In this document: positions 25,031 through 33,892 of the stretch, piece by piece
Numbering within the stretch: position 1 is the first letter of the stretch
How the letters are laid out: every line of letters starts with the position of its first letter
NCBI GenBank assembly: GCA_002497295.1
Contig: DANO01000037.1
Location: forward strand, 1 to 43,715
DNA length: 43,715 nt
Origin: Euryarchaeota archaeon UBA171
GTDB taxonomy: Archaea; Thermoplasmatota; Poseidoniia; Poseidoniales; Thalassarchaeaceae
Direction: 5' to 3'
The notes under the pieces: model-generated
Told to the model about the DNA's origin: nothing
The model's database searches: none
What the model saw: only the letters and a program-made list of their open reading frames with translations
Made by a program: the position numbers and the translations under genes

Positions 25031-26635
25031 TCACTCCAAGTCAATGTTGTAATGCAGGCCGACATTCTCTCTTCTTTCAATTGAAGATTCGATTATTAGT
25101 CCAGCACATATGATTAGATTTCGAAGCTCAACCAACTCCCTAGTTGGAAGACTCCCCCTCCATATGGTCTCCAATTCATTTTCGAGGTGTGACACCCTTC
25201 TCTTAGCCCTCATAAGTCTTGAATCGCTCTTAACAAGCCCGACATCCCGCGTCATCGTATTCCTGAGGGCGAGTAAATCAGTTCCCAGAGGAGCATGCTC
25301 AATCAACTCAGGCAGCCCCTCAGCTCTCCAATCAGGAATATCTTCGATTTTATTCGCCCCAGAGGTGAATTCAGACACATGCTCCGAGCATCTTTCAGCA
25401 AAAACCACCGCTTCAAGAAGACTATTGGAAGCTAGACGATTGGCACCATGGAGGCCTGTGCAGGCTGTTTCTCCAATGGCATATAGGCCTGGAATGACCT
25501 CTCCATCTTTCAGACCTCTGCCAAACCGATCGACAGATATCCCCCCGACAAGATAGTGTGCAGCAGGGCGAACGGGTATTGGATCCGGCCCAAGAATCAA
25601 TCCCTGTTCATCAAGACGCTTGCATATTGTCGGGAATGACTCGCGCAAATAATCCTCAACAAGATGTTCGGTTACTAACAAAACATGCGATTCACCACTC
25701 ATCTTCAACTCCGCGTCAGTCGCCCTTGCCACCACATCTCTAGTCCCCAGACTACCCATTGGAGAGTATTTCTTCATGTATGAATATTCAGAGGCCAATC
25801 CACCTTCCCTACGCCATCTGACGTGGTCTTCTACAGTCATCAAGACCGCTCCATGCCCTCTCATCGCTTCAGTGATAAGGAAAGGTCGTTCTTGACCCTC
25901 TAATGCTGTAGGGTGGAATTGTACGAATTCCATATCGCGAATATCAGCACCACATCTTGACGCCATTGCAACGCCATCACCCGTTGCAATTGTGGGGTTT
26001 GTTGTTGAATTATACAGCATCCCGCAGCCTCCTGTGGCAAGTATTACTGCAGATCCACGTATCGTTTCCACTAGCCCATCTGGCTTTAGACACCATATCC
26101 CGCAAATCCCGGATAATGGATCTTCATGCTTTTTCTGAATTATGTCGATTGCCATCCAATCTTCCTTTATGACGAGCCCTGTCATCCCTTCTCCGGATGC
26201 CGCCGCTTCCAACGCACCCTCTATTTCCGCACCCGTTCGATCCTTGGAATGCAGAATTCTAGCCTCGGAGTGGCCGCCTTCTCTTGCTTTGTGATAACCG
26301 TCAATCCCACTATCGAACCCCACACCAAAAGATACCAGATCGGATATTCTGTGGGCGGCTTCAGACACGACTGAGCGAACCACTTCTTCGTCACAGAGGC
26401 CCTTTCCAGAAGATATCGTATCTAGGACATGGGCTTCTATTGCCTTTTCGTCATTCACATCTAGAACTGCAGCGATACCCCCTTGAGCCCAATTGGTCGA
26501 AGATGATGCAATCCTGCTCTTTGTAACCACCAGTACACTTAGCCCCCTCTGCGTGCACCGCAGTGCAGTGAACAATCCAGCGATACCAGAACCGACAATC
26601 ACGACATCGAAATCAATGCCACGCACGCTCTCCAT
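25031..26635 (-). CDS. nadB: L-aspartate oxidase
   Basis: FAD enzyme oxidising L-aspartate to iminoaspartate for NAD synthesis. The 534-residue protein has the FAD motif VVIVGSGIAG (11-20), then SSSTNWAQGGIAAV, HSEARILHSKDRTGAEIE, VILATGGCGMLY, EFVQFHPTAL, RPFLITEAMRGHGAVL and GLYAIGETACTGLHGANRLASNSLLEAVVF. The helical C-terminal domain of this flavoprotein family is present. I chose ATG 26635, which places the FAD motif at the usual distance; the frame stays open far upstream (to 27313) into the antisense of SMC, but that part has no protein-like conservation. NadA and NadC are not in the window. Divergent from smc. Confidence 0.95.
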   Translation of the reverse strand: MESVRGIDFDVVIVGSGIAGLFTALRCTQRGLSVLVVTKSRIASSSTNWAQGGIAAVLDVNDEKAIEAHVLDTISSGKGLCDEEVVRSVVSEAAHRISDLVSFGVGFDSGIDGYHKAREGGHSEARILHSKDRTGAEIEGALEAAASGEGMTGLVIKEDWMAIDIIQKKHEDPLSGICGIWCLKPDGLVETIRGSAVILATGGCGMLYNSTTNPTIATGDGVAMASRCGADIRDMEFVQFHPTALEGQERPFLITEAMRGHGAVLMTVEDHVRWRREGGLASEYSYMKKYSPMGSLGTRDVVARATDAELKMSGESHVLLVTEHLVEDYLRESFPTICKRLDEQGLILGPDPIPVRPAAHYLVGGISVDRFGRGLKDGEVIPGLYAIGETACTGLHGANRLASNSLLEAVVFAERCSEHVSEFTSGANKIEDIPDWRAEGLPELIEHAPLGTDLLALRNTMTRDVGLVKSDSRLMRAKRRVSHLENELETIWRGSLPTRELVELRNLIICAGLIIESSIERRENVGLHYNIDLE

Positions 26636-26807
26636 TGATCGGTCCAAAAGACCCACTGAATTGAACCTTGGCAGAAAAAAACGGTGATTACAATTAACCC
26701 TACTAATCGGCATGCTGCGCCCTCGTTGATACTCAATGTTGATAATGCCACCGAGAGCCGCTTCCCGTCTGAAGTGGTGAAAAAAACCGCTTTCTGGGGA
26801 TCGGGAA

Positions 26808-29800
26808 ATGCGATTAGTAAGGATAGACGTTCTCAACTTCAAGTCATTTGGAGGAGAAGTATCCATCCCATTCCAATCGGGATTCACTGCCATAACAGGC
26901 CCAAATGGTTCCGGTAAATCGAATTCTGGAGATGCCATACAATTCGTTTTAGGAACCAGATCTACGAAGGCACTCAGGGCCGAGAATCTCAAGCAACTCA
27001 TATTCAATGGGGGAAATAGTGGAAGGGCAGCCAAGCGAATGTCCGCAACTTTGACTTTCACTAATCCAAAATCATCTGACGGCTCTAGGCAATTGAGGGT
27101 CGATTCTGATGAGGTAGCCTTCACTAGATCGGTCAGACTCACTGAAAGAGGCGATCCTAAATCCGAGTTTAGGATAAATAACGAAAAAACAACCTCTGGA
27201 GAATTCAGGAGAATCCTCAAAGAAGCAGGCCTCAGGGGCGACGGGTACAATGTCGTGCTACAAAATGATGTTACAACTCTTGCCACGATGACAGCCCATC
27301 GTCGTAGAGCCATTTTGGAAGACGTCGCAGGGGTAACAGCCTATGATGAAGATATACGGAAGGCATCCGCACAAAGAAAGCAAGTCGAAGGATCAATGGA
27401 GACAATAGATCTCTTCGAAGCCGATCAAAGGAAGCAACTCGAAAGCCTGGGCAAGGAGCGCGAGCAAGCGTTACGATTCAAGCACCTCAAAGATGAACTT
27501 GAAATCAATCGTGCAGCCTTATCAAAATGCAGATATCTTGCCAAGATACACGAATCCGATGCATTGAGGGCCGAGCAAGAAGGATATAGAACGCGATCGT
27601 ACGCGCTCCTCGAGGAAGCACGCCAGAGGGAGAAGGACCTACTTGCCCTGGAAGAAGAACTTGCTGAGGTAGGCCGACAAATAGAGGAACTCTCAACGGG
27701 CGAAAATCGAGAAATCATAGATAAGATGAGAACTCTTGAGGTAGAGATAGAGAGATCAAAAGACAGGATAAGCGATCTTGAAACATCCGTCGAAGAGGCC
27801 CAGATCGATCTTGATACGGATATTGATGAGATCAACCGCGTTCAGACTTCTATCGATGAATATGAAGCGTCAAAGGCCGAAGCCTCTGACGATATTCGAG
27901 ATGCTGATGCTGAAATTGAGCAATATGAGGCCTCCATAAAAGAGGCGAAGAGTACGCTGGAAACGGGCAGCAAGATCCAGATGGACCTTAGCCGAGCACT
28001 TGGGAAGGCAAATGATGCAGTAACCACCGCACAAGATTCCCATTCGAATGCCACGCTGACTTCTGATCGGGCAGATCAATCCACGGCCATCGCCATGGAG
28101 GCAGTAGTCTCTCTCGAGGAGGAGTATGAGCAGGCGACTCTTCTCAGAGACGATCTGGAGATACATGGCGAAGACATGCAGATAGAGGCAGAGAAGGACG
28201 ATCCAGCTAAACTCGGCGAGGAATTGATGCGACTGAGAAAGATCGAATCACAACTGCGCGAGGATAGAGACAGGGCAGACTCAAGATATAGGGAGGCTGA
28301 GATGAGGCTCGAGAAAGCAAGAGCCAGGTTAGATGCCCAGACACACGGTTCAGCAGCGGTCGCTGCAGCATTGACCAGACTTCGACAGGAAGGGTCTGTG
28401 AGGGGCATACTTGGCTCCATTGCAGAACTGGCATCCCCGAAAGACAACAATCATGCGGGGGGAATCGCACATGCGTTGGGCGGAGGCATGCGGAGTATCG
28501 TGGTCGAAGACGATCAAGTCGCAGCTGATTGTATCTCTTGGCTTAAGAAAAATGGTGGTGGAAGAGCCACATTCCTGCCACTCAATCGACTTGGAAGACA
28601 ACGTCCTCAGGGCAGATCTCTCATGGTTGCTAGAAATCCAGGGGTAATCGGTTTTGTACACGAACTCTTGGACTATCCTTCAGAAATCGAAAATGCAATC
28701 CATCTTGTAAGCAGGAGCACACTGCTAGTGGAGAGCCTTGAGGTTGCTCGAAAAAATATGGGGGGAGTCAGATTGGTCACTCTCGACGGATCCATAGTGG
28801 AAGGCAGCGGCGCCATGACTGGAGGCTCTTCATCTCGAAATGCTCCTTCCTTCGGCTCTTCTGATCCTTCTCTTTCACTCAGGCCGTTAGAGGGCGCCGT
28901 CAATGAAACAAGTTTAGTGAGGGCCACCGTGGAAGCAGCCCTCAGGGAAACCAGGGATTCAGTTCAGCAACTCACTGATAAAATTGCAGAATTCTCAGGC
29001 TCCGAGTCAGAGTCCAGAGTCAGGGAATGGAGAGCTGATCTGGATAGGGCAGAGGCTGATGTGAAGCACATCTCAAAGCGATTAGAAAGCGCGAGATCCG
29101 AGTTAGAGCGATGTGAGGCGGCAAGAAGAGTGGCATCCTCTGATCTTATCGCGGCGAAGGAAAGCCTCGAGGGAGCATTAGACGTGCGTAAGGAAGCAAG
29201 TGAAGATCTCCTGAAGCAATCACCAGATCACCTCTCGAGAACTCTCTCTGAGGCTGAGACTGAGAAAGGTAAGGCATTGGTCAAAAGACAGCAGGCAATT
29301 GCAAAAGTGGAATCAGCCGTTGTCAGCCTCGATGTTCTAAGAGGTAGAATCACTGAACTCGAGAAAAAGAAGAATCGTCTCATTGGGCGATGTGAATCCC
29401 AAAGAAAAGAGATAGAAGAAATCAACTCATCGGCAATAAATGCCGGAATTGAACTTTCCGAACTCAGAACCAAGGCAAAGCATGCAAGCGAGGAACTTGG
29501 CATCCTCTCATCTAGGAGAGATTCAATCATCGAAGAGCGTTCACAGGCTCGTACCGAGGCTCAGAACAAACGATCCGAGAGGGAACGAATACAAGTTACA
29601 ATTGACGCACTCGATCATGGTATTATGTCGGCCAAAAGCGCTGCAATGAGTCTGAAACAGGAACTTATCGATCAAGAAATTGAAATCCCCGACTCCGATG
29701 AAGAGATGCCAACCTTGGCCGAGGTTGAACGACTCATATCGAAGATCGAGAGGAAACTCGACGGTCTTGGCGATGTCAATATGCTAGCAATCGAGCAGTA

Positions 29801-30689
29801 TGATGAGACTGCAAATAGGATAGAGCAACTCATCGAAGATGGCTCCACACTTAGGAAGAGGCGTGATATGCTCGTTGATATCGTAGATAGACTCGAGGAT
29901 GAGAGAAAGAGTAGGCTTCTCGCTGTCTTTGAGCACATCAGCGAGAATTTCTCAAGGGTATATGCTATTCTTCAACCAGGCGGCAATGGGAGATTGAGAC
30001 TCGAGAACCCAGAAAATCCATTTGAGGGCGGGTTGGAGATGGATTGTGTCCCTCCGGGCAAGAGTCAGAAAACACGAAGATCGCAGCTCTCCGGCGGAGA
30101 GAAGTCCATGGCTGCACTTGCACTTGTTTTCTCGATACAAGATTTCGAGCCAAGCACATTCTATTATTTCGATGAGGTAGACCAAAATCTCGATCCGTTT
30201 AATTGTCAACGGATTGCAATGCTGTGCAGACGGCGAAGCGAGGCCGCACAATTCATCATGGTCACATTGAGGAAAGTCAGCCTTTCAATGGCCAATCATC
30301 ACGTTGGAATCACTCATGCTGGAGATGGCGTTAGTAGAAGAATTACCGATTTCAACAGAGAGGCTGCATTGGCCCTCGGCGAAGCATTCGAGAAAGAAAT
30401 GGAAGCCCAGGGCCCTCCATCAACTTCAGATATGCTATCTGAAGACCTCCCCCATCCCTCAAAAAGACCAATTGTGCCCGAACCCATTGACTCGCTATCA
30501 TCTATTGGGGGAGTCATGGAACGTGCAGGTGTAGACCCTGAAAAGATCGAGCAAGGGGAGAACGATCCTTTGGGAGAATTACGAGACCGTGCCGAAGCAG
30601 CAGACGATGGAAGTGAGAGGGATCTCACTGCATCGATTGATGCGACTGTACGAGAGGAAGACCTGGGACAGATGTCGGAGACGGAGTGA
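26808..30689 (+). CDS. smc: chromosome segregation ATPase SMC
   Basis: Ring-forming ATPase that compacts and separates chromosomes. The 1293-residue protein has the N-terminal Walker A GPNGSGKS (31-38), Q-loop region DAIQFVLG, a long coiled coil, and the hinge at about 527-675 (GSVRGILGSIAELA to IVEGSGAMTGG). A second coiled coil follows, then the ABC signature LSGGEKS (about 1094-1100) and Walker B FYYFDEVDQNLD (about 1118). An unusual acidic tail of about 110 residues follows the ATPase head (NREAALALGEAFEKEME onward). ATG 26808 has an A-tract (26780-26786) about 26 bp upstream that may act as a TATA box. scpA and scpB follow directly. Confidence 0.97.
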   Translation: MRLVRIDVLNFKSFGGEVSIPFQSGFTAITGPNGSGKSNSGDAIQFVLGTRSTKALRAENLKQLIFNGGNSGRAAKRMSATLTFTNPKSSDGSRQLRVDSDEVAFTRSVRLTERGDPKSEFRINNEKTTSGEFRRILKEAGLRGDGYNVVLQNDVTTLATMTAHRRRAILEDVAGVTAYDEDIRKASAQRKQVEGSMETIDLFEADQRKQLESLGKEREQALRFKHLKDELEINRAALSKCRYLAKIHESDALRAEQEGYRTRSYALLEEARQREKDLLALEEELAEVGRQIEELSTGENREIIDKMRTLEVEIERSKDRISDLETSVEEAQIDLDTDIDEINRVQTSIDEYEASKAEASDDIRDADAEIEQYEASIKEAKSTLETGSKIQMDLSRALGKANDAVTTAQDSHSNATLTSDRADQSTAIAMEAVVSLEEEYEQATLLRDDLEIHGEDMQIEAEKDDPAKLGEELMRLRKIESQLREDRDRADSRYREAEMRLEKARARLDAQTHGSAAVAAALTRLRQEGSVRGILGSIAELASPKDNNHAGGIAHALGGGMRSIVVEDDQVAADCISWLKKNGGGRATFLPLNRLGRQRPQGRSLMVARNPGVIGFVHELLDYPSEIENAIHLVSRSTLLVESLEVARKNMGGVRLVTLDGSIVEGSGAMTGGSSSRNAPSFGSSDPSLSLRPLEGAVNETSLVRATVEAALRETRDSVQQLTDKIAEFSGSESESRVREWRADLDRAEADVKHISKRLESARSELERCEAARRVASSDLIAAKESLEGALDVRKEASEDLLKQSPDHLSRTLSEAETEKGKALVKRQQAIAKVESAVVSLDVLRGRITELEKKKNRLIGRCESQRKEIEEINSSAINAGIELSELRTKAKHASEELGILSSRRDSIIEERSQARTEAQNKRSERERIQVTIDALDHGIMSAKSAAMSLKQELIDQEIEIPDSDEEMPTLAEVERLISKIERKLDGLGDVNMLAIEQYDETANRIEQLIEDGSTLRKRRDMLVDIVDRLEDERKSRLLAVFEHISENFSRVYAILQPGGNGRLRLENPENPFEGGLEMDCVPPGKSQKTRRSQLSGGEKSMAALALVFSIQDFEPSTFYYFDEVDQNLDPFNCQRIAMLCRRRSEAAQFIMVTLRKVSLSMANHHVGITHAGDGVSRRITDFNREAALALGEAFEKEMEAQGPPSTSDMLSEDLPHPSKRPIVPEPIDSLSSIGGVMERAGVDPEKIEQGENDPLGELRDRAEAADDGSERDLTASIDATVREEDLGQMSETE

Positions 30690-30695
30690 GGCTAC

Positions 30696-31688
30696 ATGGG
30701 CATCCTTGATGCGAAGGCCCTACGCGATGATATCGTAGCTCGATTACTCACTGACGATGTAGATTTGGAGACTAGTGCCTATCTGGATAGGATACTAGAA
30801 TTAGCTGAGATGGAAGAGGCCGAGCACCAATTTCTGAATGATCCTTTTGATAGATCAGTAGCACTTGTATTACAATTATTCCAGGATAAAGATCTGGATC
30901 CATGGGCCGTTGATTTGTCCGCTTTCCTTGAGATGTTTTCAACAAGGATCGAAGATACAGAAGACATCGATTTACCTACGTGCGGCCGCCTCATTCGTAT
31001 GGCATGGCAGGTGCTCAGAGGTCAGGCGGAATCCCTCATAGAAAGACAAAATCACGAGGATGAAGTCGATGAATCTTGGATTTATGATGGCGGTTGGGAG
31101 TCTGATTTCGATGATAATGATTACAATTTCTCTGTCGGAATAATAACCGGAACTCACAAGGAACGTCTTCCAGACATGTTTTCTGGAAGAATTCAGAGGG
31201 AGGAGGGGCGCCCAGTTACCCTGGGGGAACTCTTGATGGGATTGAAAGCTGCCAGCAGGATATCCGAAGAGCAGAACTTACGGCTAAAGATCGCCGAGAA
31301 GCGGAGGGCTTCACTTGAAATGGCACGTGAGAGATTCAGTGGGAGCCTTCACGTCGAAGACTTGGAGGGAGACATACGGAGGACGTGGGAAGCCATGCGA
31401 ATGCGCGCAAACCCCGAAGATCAAACCTGCACTCTCTCAGCCATATCCGAGGAGCTGGCAGATAGATCTATGGAAAGCGGCACAATACGCGAGGAAGCAA
31501 ATGCTGAAGCACAGGTTGCGGCAATGGTGGCAACACTATTTCTGGTCAACAGGGGATACGCCTCAATCGAGCAGAAAGACGCCATCGATGGATCGGTGAT
31601 CCTGACCGATCTTCATCCAGACGAATCTGACTTCGAGGAATTATCCTTGAGGCTGCATCCGCCCCCCGAAATGGAGGAGGCTATCTAA
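30696..31688 (+). CDS. scpA: segregation and condensation protein A (kleisin)
   Basis: Kleisin that bridges the two SMC heads. The 330-residue protein has an N-terminal region with 'NDPFDRSVALVLQLFQDKDLDPWAVDLSAFLEMFSTRI', close to the ScpA signature 'DLLLHLIxxxxxDIxxIxIxxI'. An acidic, variable middle and a C-terminal winged-helix region (TLFLVNRGYASIEQ) follow. It starts 6 bp after smc and shares a base with scpB, so the three genes form one unit. Confidence 0.9.
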   Translation: MGILDAKALRDDIVARLLTDDVDLETSAYLDRILELAEMEEAEHQFLNDPFDRSVALVLQLFQDKDLDPWAVDLSAFLEMFSTRIEDTEDIDLPTCGRLIRMAWQVLRGQAESLIERQNHEDEVDESWIYDGGWESDFDDNDYNFSVGIITGTHKERLPDMFSGRIQREEGRPVTLGELLMGLKAASRISEEQNLRLKIAEKRRASLEMARERFSGSLHVEDLEGDIRRTWEAMRMRANPEDQTCTLSAISEELADRSMESGTIREEANAEAQVAAMVATLFLVNRGYASIEQKDAIDGSVILTDLHPDESDFEELSLRLHPPPEMEEAI

Positions 31689-32284
31689 TGGATCAGCCCG
31701 AACTCTCCACGATTCTGGAAGCAATCTTGTTCGGCGCGGGCCGTTCAATGACCGTCGGAGAGATCGCATTCGCAGCCCAGGAAGACGAAGGCCTAGTCGA
31801 AGGAGCACTTTCAACACTCAGGACAACACTATCTCGCCGACGTTCAGGAGCCTTACAGGTATCTGAGGTATCGGGAAGGTGGATAATGGAGGTGAAACCC
31901 AGTCTTTCAGACCGAATGCCCGGCGGGGTACGTCCAGACATACCTCAGAGACTGATGCCCGCTGCTGCATTGATAGCATACCACCAGCCAATGTCGCAAT
32001 CGACTTTGGTTGGCATGCTGGGGCAAAGGGCGTACGATCACGTTCGCGAATTATCTGCAATGGGCCTGATTAGCAGACGTCGTGATGGATTGACTAGACG
32101 CCTGATGACAACCAGAAGATTTGCTGAGTATTTCGGAGCCCCCGATGTTGAGTCTACGAAAGTACGAGCATGGTTTAGGAAGCAGGCTTCAGATGCAGGA
32201 ATGACTGGCGCTGAACTTGCAGCCTCATTAAGTGGCGGTCAGGCCACAATTATGGAATATGGGTCATTAGGCGAAGAAGAGTGA
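31688..32284 (+). CDS. scpB: segregation and condensation protein B
   Basis: Dimeric winged-helix partner of ScpA in the SMC complex. The 198-residue protein shows LSTILEAILFGAGRSMTVGEIAFA at the start, LQVSEVSGRWIMEVKP, then the second winged helix LMPAAALIAYHQPMSQSTLVGMLG with VRELSAMGLISRRRDGLTRRLMTTRRFAEYFG. All fit ScpB. ATG overlaps the scpA stop (TAATG). It ends 8 bp before the stop of the convergent HMG-CoA reductase gene. Confidence 0.92.
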   Translation: MDQPELSTILEAILFGAGRSMTVGEIAFAAQEDEGLVEGALSTLRTTLSRRRSGALQVSEVSGRWIMEVKPSLSDRMPGGVRPDIPQRLMPAAALIAYHQPMSQSTLVGMLGQRAYDHVRELSAMGLISRRRDGLTRRLMTTRRFAEYFGAPDVESTKVRAWFRKQASDAGMTGAELAASLSGGQATIMEYGSLGEEE

Positions 32285-32292
32285 GTTAAACA

Positions 32293-33585
32293 TCAATTCC
32301 TTATCGCTTCCAATGCCTTCTCCACCGCAGCCATCGTTATCCTCTCACCGCTTGATTTGACAAGTGCCGAAACTTCCTCTATTTCCCCGTCCTCTGCACC
32401 TGCGGCAACTATCATATTCTGAAGATGGAGCTTCATGTGGCCTGCTTGAATACCAACAGTAGCCAATGCCCTGAGGGCTCCTAGATTTTGGGCAAGGCCC
32501 GCTGCAGCCATGACCTTTGCAAGGTCATTCGCAGATTCCACACCGAGTAGTGCAACATTCGCCTTTGCCCCGGGATGAATGCGTATCGCTCCACCTACTA
32601 GGCCAACGGCCATTGGTAGTTCGATGGATCCTACGAGATTCCCATCTGAATCTGTGCTCCATTCAGTCATCGATCCATACGTTCGGCCATATGCGGCATA
32701 AGAGTGTGCTCCAGATTCGATGGCGCGCCAATCCTGTCCACAGGCTATGGCCACAGCAGAAATGGCGTTCATTATGCCTTTATTGTGCGTCGTGGCTCTG
32801 AATGGATCAGCTGCTGCGAAGTGATATGCTTGTATCACTCCATCAATTACTTCAGACCCTTGGGATGCATTATTTCCAGTATCTGACATTTCTTCTGGAG
32901 TAAATGTGGCAGAAACACGTGCCAAGCGATGAACTGCGAGATTGCTAATTATCCTAAGAATTACAGTACCGCCGGTCAATTCCTCTATTTTAGGTGCCAC
33001 TGTTTCTGCCATTGTATTAACGGCATTAGCACCCATTGCATCTCTACAATCAACCAGTAAATGGACAATTAACATAGGACCAGAAGAAGTCTCAATCGGT
33101 CGTGCTTCAATGCCTCTACACCCTCCTCCGAATCGAACAAGGATGGGATCTACCTCATTACACATATCGATGATCTCTGTTTTTGCAGACAGCACCTTTT
33201 CTGCTCCGGAACCAGCATCATCGAGGCCAACAACTTGTATCTGCCCGATCATTATGGGGTCATCATTGTTTGATTTGAAGCCACCATTTGAGAGGCATCT
33301 CTTAGCCATGTTTGAAGCAGCAGCCACTACGCTGGCCTCTTCCACTACGAAAGGGATGGCATAGTGCTCCCCGTCAATCACGAAATTAGTAGCGACGCCG
33401 ATAGGTAAGGCATAGGTGCCTACGACATTCTCAATCATCCTGTCTGCAGTATCGCTATCCAGAGTTCCGGCTTCCCAGGCTTTTAGATGATCTTGATCAA
33501 GATTAGCGGCCTCAGCGAGCTTCTCTCTACGTTCTTTGGGCGATAGGCGATGGAAGCCCGGCATTCTGCTATCTTCGATTGGCAT
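32293..33585 (-). CDS. mvaA: class II 3-hydroxy-3-methylglutaryl-CoA reductase
   Basis: Reduces HMG-CoA to mevalonate, the precursor of archaeal lipids. The 430-residue protein is of the class II (bacterial, Pseudomonas mevalonii-like) type. It has SRMPGFHRLSPKERR, VEEASVVAAASNMAK with catalytic Glu83, DCRDAMGANAVNTMAE, TTHNKGIMNAISAVAIACGQDWRAIE with Lys269 and Asp285, and GIQAGHMKLH with His383. Starting at ATG 33585 gives almost the same numbering as the Pseudomonas enzyme, supporting this start over frame extension to 33681. A TATA-like CATATTATAC (33642-33651) upstream implies a leader of about 35 nt. It supplies the pathway used by idsA. Confidence 0.96.
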   Translation of the reverse strand: MPIEDSRMPGFHRLSPKERREKLAEAANLDQDHLKAWEAGTLDSDTADRMIENVVGTYALPIGVATNFVIDGEHYAIPFVVEEASVVAAASNMAKRCLSNGGFKSNNDDPIMIGQIQVVGLDDAGSGAEKVLSAKTEIIDMCNEVDPILVRFGGGCRGIEARPIETSSGPMLIVHLLVDCRDAMGANAVNTMAETVAPKIEELTGGTVILRIISNLAVHRLARVSATFTPEEMSDTGNNASQGSEVIDGVIQAYHFAAADPFRATTHNKGIMNAISAVAIACGQDWRAIESGAHSYAAYGRTYGSMTEWSTDSDGNLVGSIELPMAVGLVGGAIRIHPGAKANVALLGVESANDLAKVMAAAGLAQNLGALRALATVGIQAGHMKLHLQNMIVAAGAEDGEIEEVSALVKSSGERITMAAVEKALEAIRN

Positions 33586-33726
33586 GAGGCTGGGTCCGGT
33601 TGACGGGTTGTAAGGAATGCGGAAAATTACGAAGGTAAGGCTGTATAATATGGGTCCCGATTCTTCACGATAAAACCACATTTCAACAAGATATAGCCAA
33701 ATAAAAAGCGTTAATTTAAATTTAAA

Positions 33727-33770
33727 GCGTTAATAATGCGTTAACTATGCGTTAACAAAGCGTTAGTAAA
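33727..33770 (+). repeat. four tandem 11-bp repeats (iterons)
   Basis: Four units of exactly 11 bp begin GCGTTA: GCGTTAATAAT, GCGTTAACTAT, GCGTTAACAAA and GCGTTAGTAAA. A spacing of about one helical turn puts the same bases on one DNA face, as expected for cooperative protein binding. A fifth GCGTTAA lies 18 bp upstream at 33709. Confidence 0.85.
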
Positions 33771-33821
33771 TACCTTAAAATATGCATTAAATGATATCTA
33801 TAGAGAAATTATGATTTATTA

Positions 33822-33863
33822 ATACGTTAATATGTAATAAAATTGCGTAAGTATACGTTAATA
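33822..33863 (+). repeat. direct repeat pair of 11 bp
   Basis: ATACGTTAATA occurs exactly at 33822-33832 and 33853-33863, 31 bp apart, in the same orientation. Both contain the CGTTAA core of the iterons upstream. The second copy lies 30 bp before the AAA+ start codon, at the place of its likely TATA box. Confidence 0.8.
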
Positions 33864-33892
33864 CTAAAGACAACCTTCTACAACCACGATAT

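Larger units (their letters stand above)
33690..33870. other. candidate replication origin or multi-site operator in AT-rich gap
   Basis: Noncoding block inside the 307-bp gap (33586-33892) between the diverging HMG-CoA reductase and AAA+ genes. Bases 33701-33870 are 22 percent G+C (38 of 170), far below the surrounding genes. Seven elements of the form [G/A]CGTTA[A/G] start at 33709, 33727, 33738, 33749, 33760, 33824 and 33855, all on the plus strand. AATTTAAATT at 33713-33722 is palindromic. The pattern (an easily melted region with ordered repeats beside an ORC-like gene, and orc1/cdc6 a few kb away) suits a replication origin. No classical archaeal ORB sequence is visible. An operator for the flanking winged-helix protein is the main alternative. 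Confidence 0.5.

Noticed and set aside
26636..27313. Upstream extension of the nadB frame by about 225 codons.
   Set aside because: It is antisense to the SMC ATPase domain and gives no NadB-like sequence; the FAD motif fits a start at 26635.
27425..29938. Many Ser-rich open frames on the minus strand inside smc.
   Set aside because: They are shadows of the coiled coil: Glu, Arg and Asp codons read as Ser and Leu on the other strand.
33690..33892. The repeat block as a CRISPR array.
   Set aside because: Repeats are 7-11 bp with no spacer-length intervals and no cas genes.
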